From contig JAABPV010000022.1 in NCBI GenBank assembly GCA_011391865.1, positions 1-64,000 on the forward strand: DNA of 64,000 bases, written 5' to 3'. Positions 1 to 8,135 of this stretch are shown one piece after another. Numbering within the stretch: position 1 is the first letter of the stretch; every line of letters begins with the position of its first letter. Under the pieces are notes generated by a model. It saw only the letters and a list, made by a program, of their open reading frames with translations, was not told the origin of the DNA and did no database searches. The position numbers and the translations under genes were made by a program. The stretch comes from Desulfobulbaceae bacterium. Its GTDB lineage: Bacteria; Desulfobacterota; Desulfobulbia; Desulfobulbales; Desulfobulbaceae.

Positions 1-125
1 CTGGTTCGGTGAGTTGTGTGTAATGCTTCATGTGCGCTCCTCTTGCTTGGCGGTGAGAATTGAGCCATCATGTTACCATAACTCACTCTTTTCTCAACTC
101 AGCAAAAGTTGCACTTACAACTTGA
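1..125. other. left edge, possible mobile-element end
   Basis: No gene can be read here. The sequence differs in character from the GC-rich flank. It stops where a truncated open frame begins (position 126), so it may be the outer end of an insertion element whose body lies left of the window. No transposase frame is visible, so this is inference only. Confidence 0.25.
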
Positions 126-275
126 ATCCACGCCAAGAATCAACGCTTCATGCAGCTGCTCGGCCTGCCCGCCAAAGAATGGGCTTTATCCGGCTGCGCT
201 GTCGGCATTCCAAAACAGATTCCGACAGCGCGGGAAGAACGAACAGCAGAAGATTTCATCTCGTGGCTGAACTGA
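126..275 (+). pseudogene. 3' fragment of a nitroreductase-like gene
   Basis: The frame reading through MQLLGLPAKEWALSGC and then VGIPKQIPTAREERTAEDF ends with a TGA at 273-275. It resembles the C-terminal tail of nitroreductase-family flavoproteins, where a short strand ending in a G-x-P motif is followed by a charged segment and a final helix. A stop codon (TGA, 123-125) lies just upstream and no N-terminal part or ribosome binding site is present. It is therefore a 5'-truncated remnant, not a small gene. The match is short and weak; an unrelated short peptide is possible. It may be a by-product of the event that placed the odd sequence at 1-125. Confidence 0.3.
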
Positions 276-317
276 AGCATATTTTCAGGATAATCCTTTC
301 AAATACACTATTCGGCA

Positions 318-1244
318 ATGAAACAACTCATCCGCATCGGCACCCGCGCCAGCCTGCTGGCCGTCACGCAGTCCACTTGGGTTAAGAATCAGATTGAACG
401 GCAGCATCCCGGCACCACGGTGGAGTTAGTCAAGATCATCACCAAAGGCGACAAGATTCTTGATGTGCCGCTGGCGAAAGTGGGTGGCAAGGGGCTGTTT
501 GTCAAAGAAATTGAAGACGCGCTGCTGGACGGGCGGGTTGATCTGGCCGTGCATTCGATGAAGGATGTGCCTGCCGAGCTGCCTGCGGGCCTGCATGTCG
601 CCATTGTGCCGGAGCGCGAGATTCCTTTTGATGCCTTCATCTCGGTGAAATGCAAGTCCTTGGCCGAACTGCCGCAGGGCGCGGTGATCGGCACGTCCAG
701 CCTGCGGCGCAAATCGCAGCTTGCTGCGCTGCGGCCTGATTTGGAGATCAAAGACCTGCGCGGCAATCTCGACACCCGGCTGAAAAAGCTGGATGAGGGC
801 GTGTATGACGCGATCATTCTTGCGGGCGCGGGATTGAACCGTTTGGGAATGCAAAATAGAATCACCGCGCTGTTTTCGCCGGAGCAGATGCTTCCGGCTA
901 TCGGCCAAGGCGCGTTGGGCATTGAGCTGCGCGAGGCGGACAACGATTTGCTGGCCGGACTTCAGTTTCTTCATCATGCGGACACGGCGGCGGCTGTGAC
1001 GGCGGAACGGGCTTTCCTTCTTCGTCTGGAAGGCGGCTGCCAAGTGCCGATTGGCGGCTTTGCGACTGTTGCAGGCGGCACGGTGCAATTGACCGGACTT
1101 ATTGCATCCTTAGATGGCGAGAAGGTTTTTAAAGAGCAGCTTGCCGGGCCGGTTGCAGAGGCTGCAAAGATCGGAAAAACTTTGGCTGAGAAGTTGCTGG
1201 CCGCCGGCGGAAAGGCGGTGTTGGATGAGGTGTATGCGGGGTGA
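318..1244 (+). CDS. hemC: porphobilinogen deaminase (hydroxymethylbilane synthase)
   Basis: It polymerises four porphobilinogens into hydroxymethylbilane in cytoplasmic tetrapyrrole synthesis, feeding haem, sirohaem and B12. The 308 residues match the family's usual length. Visible signatures are IRIGTRASLLAVTQ at the N terminus, VHSMKDVPAELP (substrate loop), GTSSLRRKSQL (arginines that bind the growing chain), and GGCQVPIGG near residue 240, whose Cys carries the dipyrromethane cofactor. The start is the ATG at 318; no strong Shine-Dalgarno sequence is visible. It stands alone, followed by a hairpin terminator at 1254-1300 and a gene on the opposite strand. Haem supply fits the cytochrome genes at 17-20 kb. 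Confidence 0.97.
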   Translation: MKQLIRIGTRASLLAVTQSTWVKNQIERQHPGTTVELVKIITKGDKILDVPLAKVGGKGLFVKEIEDALLDGRVDLAVHSMKDVPAELPAGLHVAIVPEREIPFDAFISVKCKSLAELPQGAVIGTSSLRRKSQLAALRPDLEIKDLRGNLDTRLKKLDEGVYDAIILAGAGLNRLGMQNRITALFSPEQMLPAIGQGALGIELREADNDLLAGLQFLHHADTAAAVTAERAFLLRLEGGCQVPIGGFATVAGGTVQLTGLIASLDGEKVFKEQLAGPVAEAAKIGKTLAEKLLAAGGKAVLDEVYAG

Positions 1245-1253
1245 AAAGAGCAA

Positions 1254-1300
1254 TCGTTCCTGCGCCGGAGCGCGGGAACGAGTAACGGTTACTTATTTTT
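1254..1300 (+). terminator. hemC terminator
   Basis: A 12-bp stem (1254-1265 with 1270-1281, one G-T pair) closes a CGGA tetraloop. It is followed by a small AT-rich palindrome (AGTAACGGTTACT) and five T residues at 1296-1300. Position and shape fit a Rho-independent terminator for hemC. Confidence 0.7.
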
Positions 1301-1320
1301 GGTAATGGTGATTTACTCCT

Positions 1321-2703
1321 TCACATCCCCAGCGTCACCTTCTTCAAATACTCCGCCGTCACATCCGTGACGACAGTCTTTGCGCAATCCAAAGTAAATT
1401 TTCCGACGTTCTTCAGATGCTGGCGCACAGCCGGTTCATTCTGCTGCTGGGCGGCCTGCGCGGCTTTGGCAACGTCCTCGGCGGCGGCGCGTTGTTCCGG
1501 GGTTTTCGCGCTGCGCTGCATTTCCTCGTGCAGGCGGGAAAGGTCTGCGGTGATTTGCTGAAAGGTGTTGCCGGAAGCGGAAGCGTTTTTTCCCATCGCG
1601 CCAGTTTGTCCGTAATTATTGTACGTGTCTCCCATTTTCTTCAAATCCTCTATTGATGGAGTTTTTTTGATGAGCTGATCGATAAAATTATTTTGCCGTT
1701 CTATTAATCGGTTTTTCTCTTCATTTTCCTGCATTAAATACTCAATCGTCTTTTCATAAATTTCCGTGACACTTTTCCTTGCCGCATCCACATAATCCAA
1801 GCGGCAAACCGTGAACGTGGCGTGCGGTTCGCCGCGTTTATCGAAATTGACCAGCTCCAACGAAAACTCTTTGTGCCGCTCGTTGACAGCCTGCACCACC
1901 CGGTCCATGATCAGCGGGTCAAGCGGCGTGAAGCCCTGCTCGAAGATATACTCGAAGGTTGGAAGCTGCTTGTATAATTCCTCAAATTCTCCGGGGCGGA
2001 AATCGCGGTCGGGCGGGGTGCGCTGCTCTCCGGCCTCGTCCCAATAAACGTAATCGCAGCGAATGCCATCAATAATCCAGTTTTCCCGTGCGCTGCCGTA
2101 GAGTTTTGCACCGGTTATATCTGCGCTTCGCAAATCGGCTTGCAATAGATTGGTTTCTCGTAAATCTACGCCGCGCAGATCAAAATTAACAAGACGTGTA
2201 GCTTTTAAATTTTTGCCTTTCAAGGAAAGGATTTTGTTGCAGCATCCGCCGTGGACCAGCAGCATAAAAACGTCATAGTCAGAAAGCAGAGTTTCTTTAA
2301 ATGTTTCTTTAACCCATTTAAATATCTTTAATTCATTTTCACCACATAAACCCATCTCATAAAAATTTTCTGTATTATGAGAATATTTTTTATGTATACT
2401 CTCTACGTTAATAGAGATGTTTCTCCATGATGTATAAGATAGATTTGCTTGATGAAATCTTATCGATTCATCAATAAATACACCTTTAAAGGTTGAACCA
2501 GTAAGGTCAGAATCAACAAAATTGCAATATCCAACAAACTTGGCTCCAGTAAAATCAGTGCCGCGAAAATTTGCCCTGCGAAAGTCCAGCCCGTTCAGCC
2601 TTGCCCCGCTCAAATCAATCTTCGTATCAGGGTTCTCCTCGCGCCATTTGTTCCACGCCGCCACACCTTGCTCCAGTATCGCCAACTGTTCTTTGTTTGC
2701 CAT
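1321..2703 (-). CDS. pentapeptide-repeat protein with conflict-system-like C-terminus
   Basis: Protein of about 460 residues with no signal peptide. The N-terminal third has two blocks of pentapeptide repeats (A-D/N-L/F-x-x), for example LNGLDFRRANFRGTDFTGAK and later LRGVDLRETNLLQADLRSAD. A conserved segment follows (YVYWDEAGEQRTPPDRDFRP, then PGEFEELYKQ), of a kind I recall after pentapeptide repeats in cyanobacterial and conflict-system proteins. The C-terminal part has a coiled coil, a polar stretch (NNYGQTGAMGKNASASGNTF) and a helical tail ending KNVGKFTLDCAK. This tail resembles modules fused to TIR, caspase or NACHT proteins. The ATG at 2703 is chosen over the GTG at 2712 because AGGG lies 8 nt upstream. 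The middle (about 2280-2530) is AT-richer than the ends. Its role is unknown. Confidence 0.75.
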   Translation of the reverse strand: MANKEQLAILEQGVAAWNKWREENPDTKIDLSGARLNGLDFRRANFRGTDFTGAKFVGYCNFVDSDLTGSTFKGVFIDESIRFHQANLSYTSWRNISINVESIHKKYSHNTENFYEMGLCGENELKIFKWVKETFKETLLSDYDVFMLLVHGGCCNKILSLKGKNLKATRLVNFDLRGVDLRETNLLQADLRSADITGAKLYGSARENWIIDGIRCDYVYWDEAGEQRTPPDRDFRPGEFEELYKQLPTFEYIFEQGFTPLDPLIMDRVVQAVNERHKEFSLELVNFDKRGEPHATFTVCRLDYVDAARKSVTEIYEKTIEYLMQENEEKNRLIERQNNFIDQLIKKTPSIEDLKKMGDTYNNYGQTGAMGKNASASGNTFQQITADLSRLHEEMQRSAKTPEQRAAAEDVAKAAQAAQQQNEPAVRQHLKNVGKFTLDCAKTVVTDVTAEYLKKVTLGM

Positions 2704-2778
2704 TTCGCACACCCTGTAGGAAAGTTCACCCGCCTCGGTTCACGCCTGCGCCGCCCCGTTCCCCGTTTCCATCGCCCC

Positions 2779-3040
2779 AAATTCAATTGGAATCAAGGCG
2801 ATTCCAATTGAATTTGCCCTGATTCACACTGAAATCGTCCCGTTTTCGACCGGAATCAGCCTGATTCAAATTGAAATCGCTCTGATTTACACTTGAATTG
2901 CCCCAATTTCAATTGAAATTGCCCCGATTCACACTTAAATCGGGACGATTTAAACGTAAATCGGCTTGATTCCAGTGTGAATCGCCCTGATTTCAATTGA
3001 AATCGGAGCGTTTTAAGTGTAAAACGGCCCGATTTAAACG
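2779..3040. repeat. array of 16-bp palindromic units, exact 21-bp period
   Basis: Thirteen unit starts fall at 2779, 2800, 2821 and so on to 3031, with no indel. Each unit is about 16 bp, of the form GATT-8 nt-AATC, and is a full or partial palindrome (GATTTCAATTGAAATC at 2989; GATTCACACTGAAATC at 2821). Units are separated by 5-bp spacers, mostly GCCCT, GCCCC or close variants. Some units are near reverse complements of others (2821 and 2968). Twenty-one bp is two turns of B-DNA, so every palindrome faces the same side. The array lies between the pentapeptide gene start (2703) and the livK 3' end (3133). The same family recurs at 48667-48892. Confidence 0.9.
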
Positions 3041-3094
3041 AACAACACAACAGATAAAACCGTAAAAATTCAGATTCTTGCCGCGTCCGGCCTT

Positions 3095-3122
3095 GTAAGG
3101 GCGGTTCGCGAACCGCCCTTAC
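3095..3122. repeat. perfect 28-bp palindrome at the livK 3' end
   Basis: The two 14-bp arms (GTAAGGGCGGTTCG and its exact complement) abut with no loop. It lies 10 bp past the stop of the minus-strand livK-like gene and could end transcription, though no T-tract follows. It resembles the GTAGGGGC-type palindromes scattered in many environmental bacterial genomes, as does the element at 10101-10128. Confidence 0.8.
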
Positions 3123-3132
3123 CGTAAACCCC

Positions 3133-4248
3133 CTACTTCACCTGTTCAAACTTGCCTTCCTTGACCGTGTACATCGTATAGCCCACGCCGGTGGCATCGC
3201 CCCGCTCGTCAAACATGATCTCGCCAAAGGGCGTGACCGCGATCTTCGTGCGCAGGGCCTCTTTCAGCCCCTTGACATCGAACTTTTCCGCCTTTTCCGC
3301 CGCATTGGTCAGGGCGATGGCCGCCGCCACCGCGTTGTCGAAAAACGCGCCCGGCTCCTCGCCGTACTTGTCCTTATACGCCTTGCGGTACTGCTTTGTC
3401 ACCGGATTTTCAGAAACATCCGCCGGGCCGGTGGCGTACACGCCCTCAGCGTATTTGCCCGCCACCTTGAGGAAGGTCTCGTCCTTCACCCCGTCGTCGG
3501 AAATGAACAGGGTTTTCATCTGCTTCTTGCGCATCTGGGTGACAACTTTCGAGGCTTCCGGGTGATAGCCGCCGTAAACCACCGCATCGGCGCGGGCCAT
3601 TTTGATTTTCTGAACAATGGCCGAATAATCCACCGCGCCCGGCGTGATGCCCTCGAAGAGCACCACTTCTGCCAGCGCGCCTTTGCGGATTGCCTCCTGC
3701 GCGTCTTCCGCCAGCCCTTTGCCGTAATCGCCTTTGTCATGAATAATGGCGATTTTCCGCGCCTTCAGCGTGTCCGCCGTGAATTCGACAATTGCGGCGG
3801 CTTGGGCGTTGTTGGGAGCAATGGTGCGGAAGAAAGTCGGGTATTTGCCGCTCAAAGTCAGGTCGCTGTCTGTGGCCGAAGGCGACATGACGATCACGTC
3901 CGCCTCGGTGTAAATGGGCAACGCCGCTTTGGTCGCGCCGGAGCAGATGTGGCCGATGACCATCTTCGCTCCGGCGGAAACTAATTTGGCAGCGGTGTTT
4001 GCCGCCACTTCTGGCTTGCAAGTGTCGTCCTCAATCAGCAGCTCGACCTTGGCGCCGTTGATGCCGCCCTTGGCGTTGACAGCATCGGCCACAAGCTGCG
4101 CGGCCCGCGCTGTCGGCAGGCCGTAAGAGGCCAGATCGCCGCTGTGCGCTCCGGCCACGCCGATTTTTATCACCGGATCAGCGGCGAAAGCGTTGCCCGC
4201 CAGCGCGGCGGCGATGCAAAGCAGCAAAGTTGTTTTGGAAAAATGCAC
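3133..4248 (-). CDS. LivK-type branched-chain amino acid ABC transporter substrate-binding protein
   Basis: Periplasmic type I binding protein, 371 residues. A signal peptide (MHFSKTTLLLCIAAALAGNA then FA) is followed by mature ADPVIKIGVAGAHSGDLASY, the classic LivK/LivJ opening. Family motifs include LVADAVNAKGGINGAKVEL and the C-terminal GVGYTMYTVKEGKFEQVK. The GTG at 4248 is chosen because AGGAGG lies about 6 nt upstream; the open frame runs further 5' but has no signal there. It should capture a branched-chain amino acid or similar ligand for an ABC importer. No permease or ATPase gene is adjacent; a lone LivH-type permease lies at 53346-54257. The ligand cannot be told from sequence. Confidence 0.9.
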   Translation of the reverse strand: MHFSKTTLLLCIAAALAGNAFAADPVIKIGVAGAHSGDLASYGLPTARAAQLVADAVNAKGGINGAKVELLIEDDTCKPEVAANTAAKLVSAGAKMVIGHICSGATKAALPIYTEADVIVMSPSATDSDLTLSGKYPTFFRTIAPNNAQAAAIVEFTADTLKARKIAIIHDKGDYGKGLAEDAQEAIRKGALAEVVLFEGITPGAVDYSAIVQKIKMARADAVVYGGYHPEASKVVTQMRKKQMKTLFISDDGVKDETFLKVAGKYAEGVYATGPADVSENPVTKQYRKAYKDKYGEEPGAFFDNAVAAAIALTNAAEKAEKFDVKGLKEALRTKIAVTPFGEIMFDERGDATGVGYTMYTVKEGKFEQVK

Positions 4249-4388
4249 GGTGTCCCTCCTTGTTGAAAGAATAAAATGACGGTTTCTGACGGTCTTGCGC
4301 CGCCCGCGTTGCAAAGCGGGCGGCAATCTGCTATCTTTTCACACCGCCGGAAAAAATGCACCATAAAATTGCAAAGACACGTGAACTC

Positions 4389-5456
4389 ATGAACCAAAAT
4401 TTTTATCAGAATCTCGGCAGACCGCTCTCGCCGCTCTACAGCTTTGCCATGCGCCTGCGCGAGCAGTTTTATGTCAACGGCGTGCTGGCCTCAACCGCGC
4501 TTGACGTGCCGGTGATCAGCATCGGCAATCTGACGCTGGGCGGCACCGGCAAAACTCCGTTAGTGCAGCATCTCGCCCGTCTGCTGCAACGCAGCGGCTT
4601 TCATCCTGCAATCATCAGTCGGGGCTACGGCGGCGCGACCAAGGAGCGGATCAACATTGTTTCCGACGGCGGCAGACCGCTTTTGGATGCGGCCTTTGTC
4701 GGCGATGAGCCGCGAATGCTGGCGGAAACGCTGCCCGGCGTGCCGGTTCTGACTGGGATTGTCCGCAAGCTGCCTGCGGCCAAGGCCGTGGAGATGGGCG
4801 CGGATGTGCTGCTGCTGGATGACGGCTTTCAGCATCTTGCTGTCCGCCGCGATTTGGATTTGGTGCTCTTCAGCGCCGACAGATTGGCGGGCAATTCGCG
4901 GGTCTTTCCCGGCGGCGACCTGCGCGAGCCAGTGCGTGCGCTCTACCGCGCCAACGCTTTCGTTCTCACCGGCGCGGATGAAAGCAACATTGCGCGGGCG
5001 GTCAGCTTCCGCAATCTGCTGCATGAGAAATTCCCAAACAGGCCGGTCTTTTTCAGCGGCAGCCGCCCGGTCGGCTTTGTCCGGCAGATAAAGGATGGCC
5101 GGAGGCTGCCAGCGCAGGCAGATGATCTGGCAGGCCGCCGCTGCTTCGCTTTCTGCGGCATCGCTCGACCGGAGAGCTTCCAGAAAACTTTGCAGCAGCT
5201 GGCCATCGAGCCTGCGGCCTTCAAAGCTCTGCCCGATCATCACGCCTATAAAGAGCAGGCCGTGCAGCAGCTCATTCATGCGGCGGAAAAGGCCGGGGCC
5301 GACTGCCTGCTCTGCACGGAAAAGGATTTGGTGAAACTGCGCGGCTTCGCGCTTGCACTGCCGCTCTATGGCGTGATCATGCAGGCCGCGCCGGAATCCG
5401 GTTTGGACAAATTAGCTCTGGACTGCGCCAGCCAGCGGTTGCCTGCTCCGGCGTAG
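4389..5456 (+). CDS. lpxK: tetraacyldisaccharide 4'-kinase
   Basis: It phosphorylates the 4' position of the lipid A disaccharide at the inner membrane, making lipid IVA. The signature SIGNLTLGGTGKTPLVQHLA contains the P-loop. Further family motifs are AIISRGYGG, GDEPRMLAETLPGVPVL, LLLDDGFQHLAVRRDLD, FPGGDLREP and DHHAYKEQ. The ATG at 4389 gives 355 residues; an ATG at 4356 in the same frame is also possible, and neither has a strong Shine-Dalgarno. It stands just upstream of lpxC, another lipid A gene, but a 240-bp gap with an inverted repeat separates them, so they are probably transcribed separately. Confidence 0.95.
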   Translation: MNQNFYQNLGRPLSPLYSFAMRLREQFYVNGVLASTALDVPVISIGNLTLGGTGKTPLVQHLARLLQRSGFHPAIISRGYGGATKERINIVSDGGRPLLDAAFVGDEPRMLAETLPGVPVLTGIVRKLPAAKAVEMGADVLLLDDGFQHLAVRRDLDLVLFSADRLAGNSRVFPGGDLREPVRALYRANAFVLTGADESNIARAVSFRNLLHEKFPNRPVFFSGSRPVGFVRQIKDGRRLPAQADDLAGRRCFAFCGIARPESFQKTLQQLAIEPAAFKALPDHHAYKEQAVQQLIHAAEKAGADCLLCTEKDLVKLRGFALALPLYGVIMQAAPESGLDKLALDCASQRLPAPA

Positions 5457-5457
5457 T

Positions 5458-5512
5458 GTGGCAGAAAGCACACAGCTACCGGGGTATTTTTTTACTGTGT
5501 GCTATTTGCCAC
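5458..5512. repeat. long imperfect inverted repeat after lpxK
   Basis: Two 18-bp arms, matching at about 16 positions, flank a 19-nt loop holding a T7 run. The inner arms are AGCACACAG (467-475) and CTGTGTGCT (495-503); the outer arms are GTGGCA (5458) and TGCCAC (5507). It starts right at the lpxK stop, so it may end that transcript, although the T run is in the loop. The rest of the 5513-5697 gap shows no gene and presumably holds the lpxC promoter. Confidence 0.6.
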
Positions 5513-5697
5513 AGTCGCCTTGCCACGCCGCCGTTTCGGCCTCTTTTTTTATCCGGCTGAATCTTTTTGAGAATTGTTCTCCTTTGCCGCCAAATGCAGA
5601 AAAACAAATTTTTGGCCGGATTTTTGCATGAGAAAGTGATACAAAAGAAAGAGCGAGACAAAAACAACAGGGCGGCAGCCCGGCACAAGGTGAGAAC

Positions 5698-6690
5698 ATG
5701 GCATTCAACCTCGACCCGCATCAGCACACATTAGAACGCGCTGTGAGCTGCTGCGGCATCGGTCTGCACTCCGGCAAGACCGTGAATCTGACGCTCAAAC
5801 CGGCGGCGGAGCACAGCGGCATCACCTTCCGCCGCACCGACTTGGGCAGGAAAAACCCGGTTCCGGCCCGCATGGAGCAGATTGTTGACACCACCTTGGC
5901 CACCACCATCGGCAACGGCGGCGAGCGCGTCTCGACCACCGAGCATCTGCTGGCCGCCCTGCGCAGCGCAGGCGTGGACAACGCTGAAATCGAGCTGGAC
6001 GGCGGCGAAGTGCCGATCATGGACGGCAGCGCAGGCCCCTTTGTCCGCCTCCTGCAAAGCGTCGGCCTGAAACGTCAGCGCGCCCTGCGCAAAGTGCTGC
6101 GCATCACCAAGCCGGTCTCCTGCGTTTCCGGCGACAAGTTCATCCGCATCGAGCCATACGACGGCTTCAAGATCACCGGCAGCATCAGCTTCGGCACCGA
6201 GCTGATCAGCGAGCAGAGCTGCTCCATTGAGCTGACCGCTGAACGCTTCGCCCAAGAAATCGCTGATGCCCGCACCTTCGGCTTTGTCGAGCAGGTCGAG
6301 GAGCTGTGGCGCAACGGCCTCGCCCTTGGCTGCACCCTTGAAAATGTCATCGCCATCCACTGGAACCGCCGCCGCGTCCTCAACGAGGACGGCCTGCGCT
6401 TCGAGGACGAGTTTGTCCGTCACAAGGTTCTAGATTTGATCGGCGATTTAGCTTTGCTCGGCAGCCCGGTGCTTGGCCATGTCATCGCCAGCCGCTCCGG
6501 CCACGCCCTGCACCACAGTCTGATGCAAGCCATTGCCGACTCCCCTGACTGCTGGGAGCACGTCGAGTTCCGCAAGCCGGGTCAGCCCCATGCAATCACC
6601 CCCCCGGCAAAACCCCGGCGGAAGAGACTGCCTGTCTCCCTTCCGGGCTTGCTGTTCCCCGCCGCCGCTCCTGCGCCCTGTCCGGCCTGA
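5698..6690 (+). CDS. lpxC: UDP-3-O-acyl-N-acetylglucosamine deacetylase
   Basis: Zinc enzyme of the first committed lipid A step, in the cytoplasm. The 330 residues show CCGIGLHSGKTVNLTLKPA at the N terminus, STTEHLLAALRSAGVDNAEI (catalytic Glu and one zinc His), LDGGEVPIMDGSAGPFV, and HKVLDLIGDLALLG (zinc His and Asp). HALHHSLMQAI follows near the end. The last 30 residues are a Pro/Lys/Arg-rich tail (TPPAKPRRKRLPVSLP) beyond the normal fold. The ATG follows AAGGTGAGAAC, a usable Shine-Dalgarno. A strong terminator lies downstream at 6744-6778. Confidence 0.97.
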   Translation: MAFNLDPHQHTLERAVSCCGIGLHSGKTVNLTLKPAAEHSGITFRRTDLGRKNPVPARMEQIVDTTLATTIGNGGERVSTTEHLLAALRSAGVDNAEIELDGGEVPIMDGSAGPFVRLLQSVGLKRQRALRKVLRITKPVSCVSGDKFIRIEPYDGFKITGSISFGTELISEQSCSIELTAERFAQEIADARTFGFVEQVEELWRNGLALGCTLENVIAIHWNRRRVLNEDGLRFEDEFVRHKVLDLIGDLALLGSPVLGHVIASRSGHALHHSLMQAIADSPDCWEHVEFRKPGQPHAITPPAKPRRKRLPVSLPGLLFPAAAPAPCPA

Positions 6691-6743
6691 AGCGGCACCT
6701 GTTCTGGTTGTTGCTGCACCGCTGTTTGTTTCTTCTCTCCTTG

Positions 6744-6778
6744 CCCGCTGGCCTTCCGCAGCCAGCGGGCTTCTTTTT
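6744..6778 (+). terminator. lpxC terminator
   Basis: Perfect 9-bp stem CCCGCTGGC / GCCAGCGGG (6744-6752, 6761-6769) with an 8-nt loop, followed by CTTCTTTTT. It fits a Rho-independent terminator for lpxC. Confidence 0.85.
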
Positions 6779-6892
6779 GTCCTTTCCGCAGGCAGCGAAA
6801 ATCAGGGATGCTTTTTTCGTCCGGGCTGGTATGATACGCGCAGCCGGAAGCGCGTTCATGCGCGGCTGGCATGACTTCAGGAAAGATATTCA

Positions 6893-7315
6893 ATGGCTGC
6901 GCTGCTCAACGAATATATCCGCCCGTGGAAGCTCGCCACGCTGGCTGTCGGGATTGCTCTGCTGGTTCTCGGCTCTTTCTATCTCCCCGCGCCTGACTGG
7001 GACATTCCGATCAGCTTCATCATGGCCATTCTGACGTACCTTGCCGCGCCGTGGAGTCTGCGCGTTGTGCTGGAACAACGCTGGAAACTTTGGCCCGCAA
7101 TGCTGCTCGTCACGTGGTTTTCCGTGGACGGCTGCTATTGGCTCTACTGGCATTTCAAGAATCCTTTTGTGCTGGAGCAGATGCGGGCGGCGAACTTCGC
7201 CGCATCGCTCCCGCTCTACGGCATCTGCGGCGGCATCTGGCTCTATCGCGGCAGCCTGCGCGAGCTGACGAAGGAACTTTCGAGCATATTACATCATTCT
7301 AAGGAGAAACAATGA
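6893..7315 (+). CDS. small inner-membrane protein, unknown function
   Basis: Protein of 140 residues with about four hydrophobic segments (around residues 15-31, 40-52, 66-80 and 100-117) and a charged C-terminal tail (LRELTKELSSILHHSKEKQ). There is no signal peptide. I do not recognise the family. It starts at the ATG at 6893, after the lpxC terminator, and its stop overlaps the proC start (ATGA at 7312-7315), so translation of the two is probably coupled. Its placement before proC and nadK gives no clear function. Confidence 0.75.
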   Translation: MAALLNEYIRPWKLATLAVGIALLVLGSFYLPAPDWDIPISFIMAILTYLAAPWSLRVVLEQRWKLWPAMLLVTWFSVDGCYWLYWHFKNPFVLEQMRAANFAASLPLYGICGGIWLYRGSLRELTKELSSILHHSKEKQ

Positions 7316-8127
7316 CAGCACTGCAATCTGTCGGCATGATCGGCGGCGGCCAGATGGGCGAAGCCCTGATCAAAGGGCTGACCGCATCCGGCTTATCTGA
7401 GGCGGCCAACATCATCGTGGCCGAGCCGTCCGCGCCGCGCCGCGAATATCTGGAAAAGACCTATCAGGTCAGAACCACGGACTCCGCCGCCGTGCTGACC
7501 AAAGCAGCTCAAATCATCATTCTCGCGGTCAAGCCGCAGATCATGGAGCCGGTGCTGAACCTCTACCGCGAGCACCTTGGGCCGGGGCATCTCCTCATCT
7601 CCATCGCTGCGGGCGTGACCATCAGCCAGATGGAACGCGGCCTTGGCAGCAGCACGATGCGCATCATCCGGGTTATGCCCAACACGCCCGCGCTGGTGCT
7701 GGCCGGAGCATCGGCGATGAGCGGCAACAAAAACGCCAGCCGCGAGGACATGGCCCTCTGCGGCCAGATCTTCTCGGCAGTCGGCACTTGCGTGGAGGTC
7801 GCGGAGAACCTGCTGGATGCCGTCACCGGCCTGAGCGGCTCCGGGCCGGGCTACGTCTTCACCTTCTTGGAGGCGCTGATCGACGGCGGGGTGCTGGCGG
7901 GCATTCCCCGGCCTTTGGCCGAGCAGCTTGCCCTGCAAACCCTCTATGGTTCAGCCAAATTGGCCTTGGAAACGGGCGAGCCAGCAGCGGTGCTGAAAGG
8001 CCGCGTCACCTCGCCGGGCGGCACCACCATCGCGGGCCTTCAGGTCATGGAGCGCGACGGCCTGCGCGGCACCGTTATGGCCGCAGTCAAGGCGGCGACA
8101 GACCGCTCGAAAGAGCTGGGCAAGTAA
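7312..8127 (+). CDS. proC: pyrroline-5-carboxylate reductase
   Basis: It reduces 1-pyrroline-5-carboxylate to proline with NAD(P)H in the cytoplasm. The 271 residues are the standard length. The N terminus has a Rossmann loop (VGMIGGGQMGEALIKG). Other family features are ILAVKPQIMEPVL, SIAAGVTISQME, RVMPNTPALVLAGASAM, TGLSGSGPGYVFTFLEAL and the signature RVTSPGGTTIAGLQVME near the C terminus. The start overlaps the previous stop by 4 bp, and nadK starts 8 bp after its stop, giving a three-gene unit (membrane protein, proC, nadK). NAD kinase makes the NADP that ProC uses. Confidence 0.97.
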   Translation: MTALQSVGMIGGGQMGEALIKGLTASGLSEAANIIVAEPSAPRREYLEKTYQVRTTDSAAVLTKAAQIIILAVKPQIMEPVLNLYREHLGPGHLLISIAAGVTISQMERGLGSSTMRIIRVMPNTPALVLAGASAMSGNKNASREDMALCGQIFSAVGTCVEVAENLLDAVTGLSGSGPGYVFTFLEALIDGGVLAGIPRPLAEQLALQTLYGSAKLALETGEPAAVLKGRVTSPGGTTIAGLQVMERDGLRGTVMAAVKAATDRSKELGK

Positions 8128-8135
8128 AGCAGGGC

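Noticed and set aside
2856-3050. 65-residue heptapeptide-repeat frame on the minus strand
   Set aside because: It follows from the 21-bp (7-codon) period of the palindromic array. No ribosome binding site or plausible protein features.
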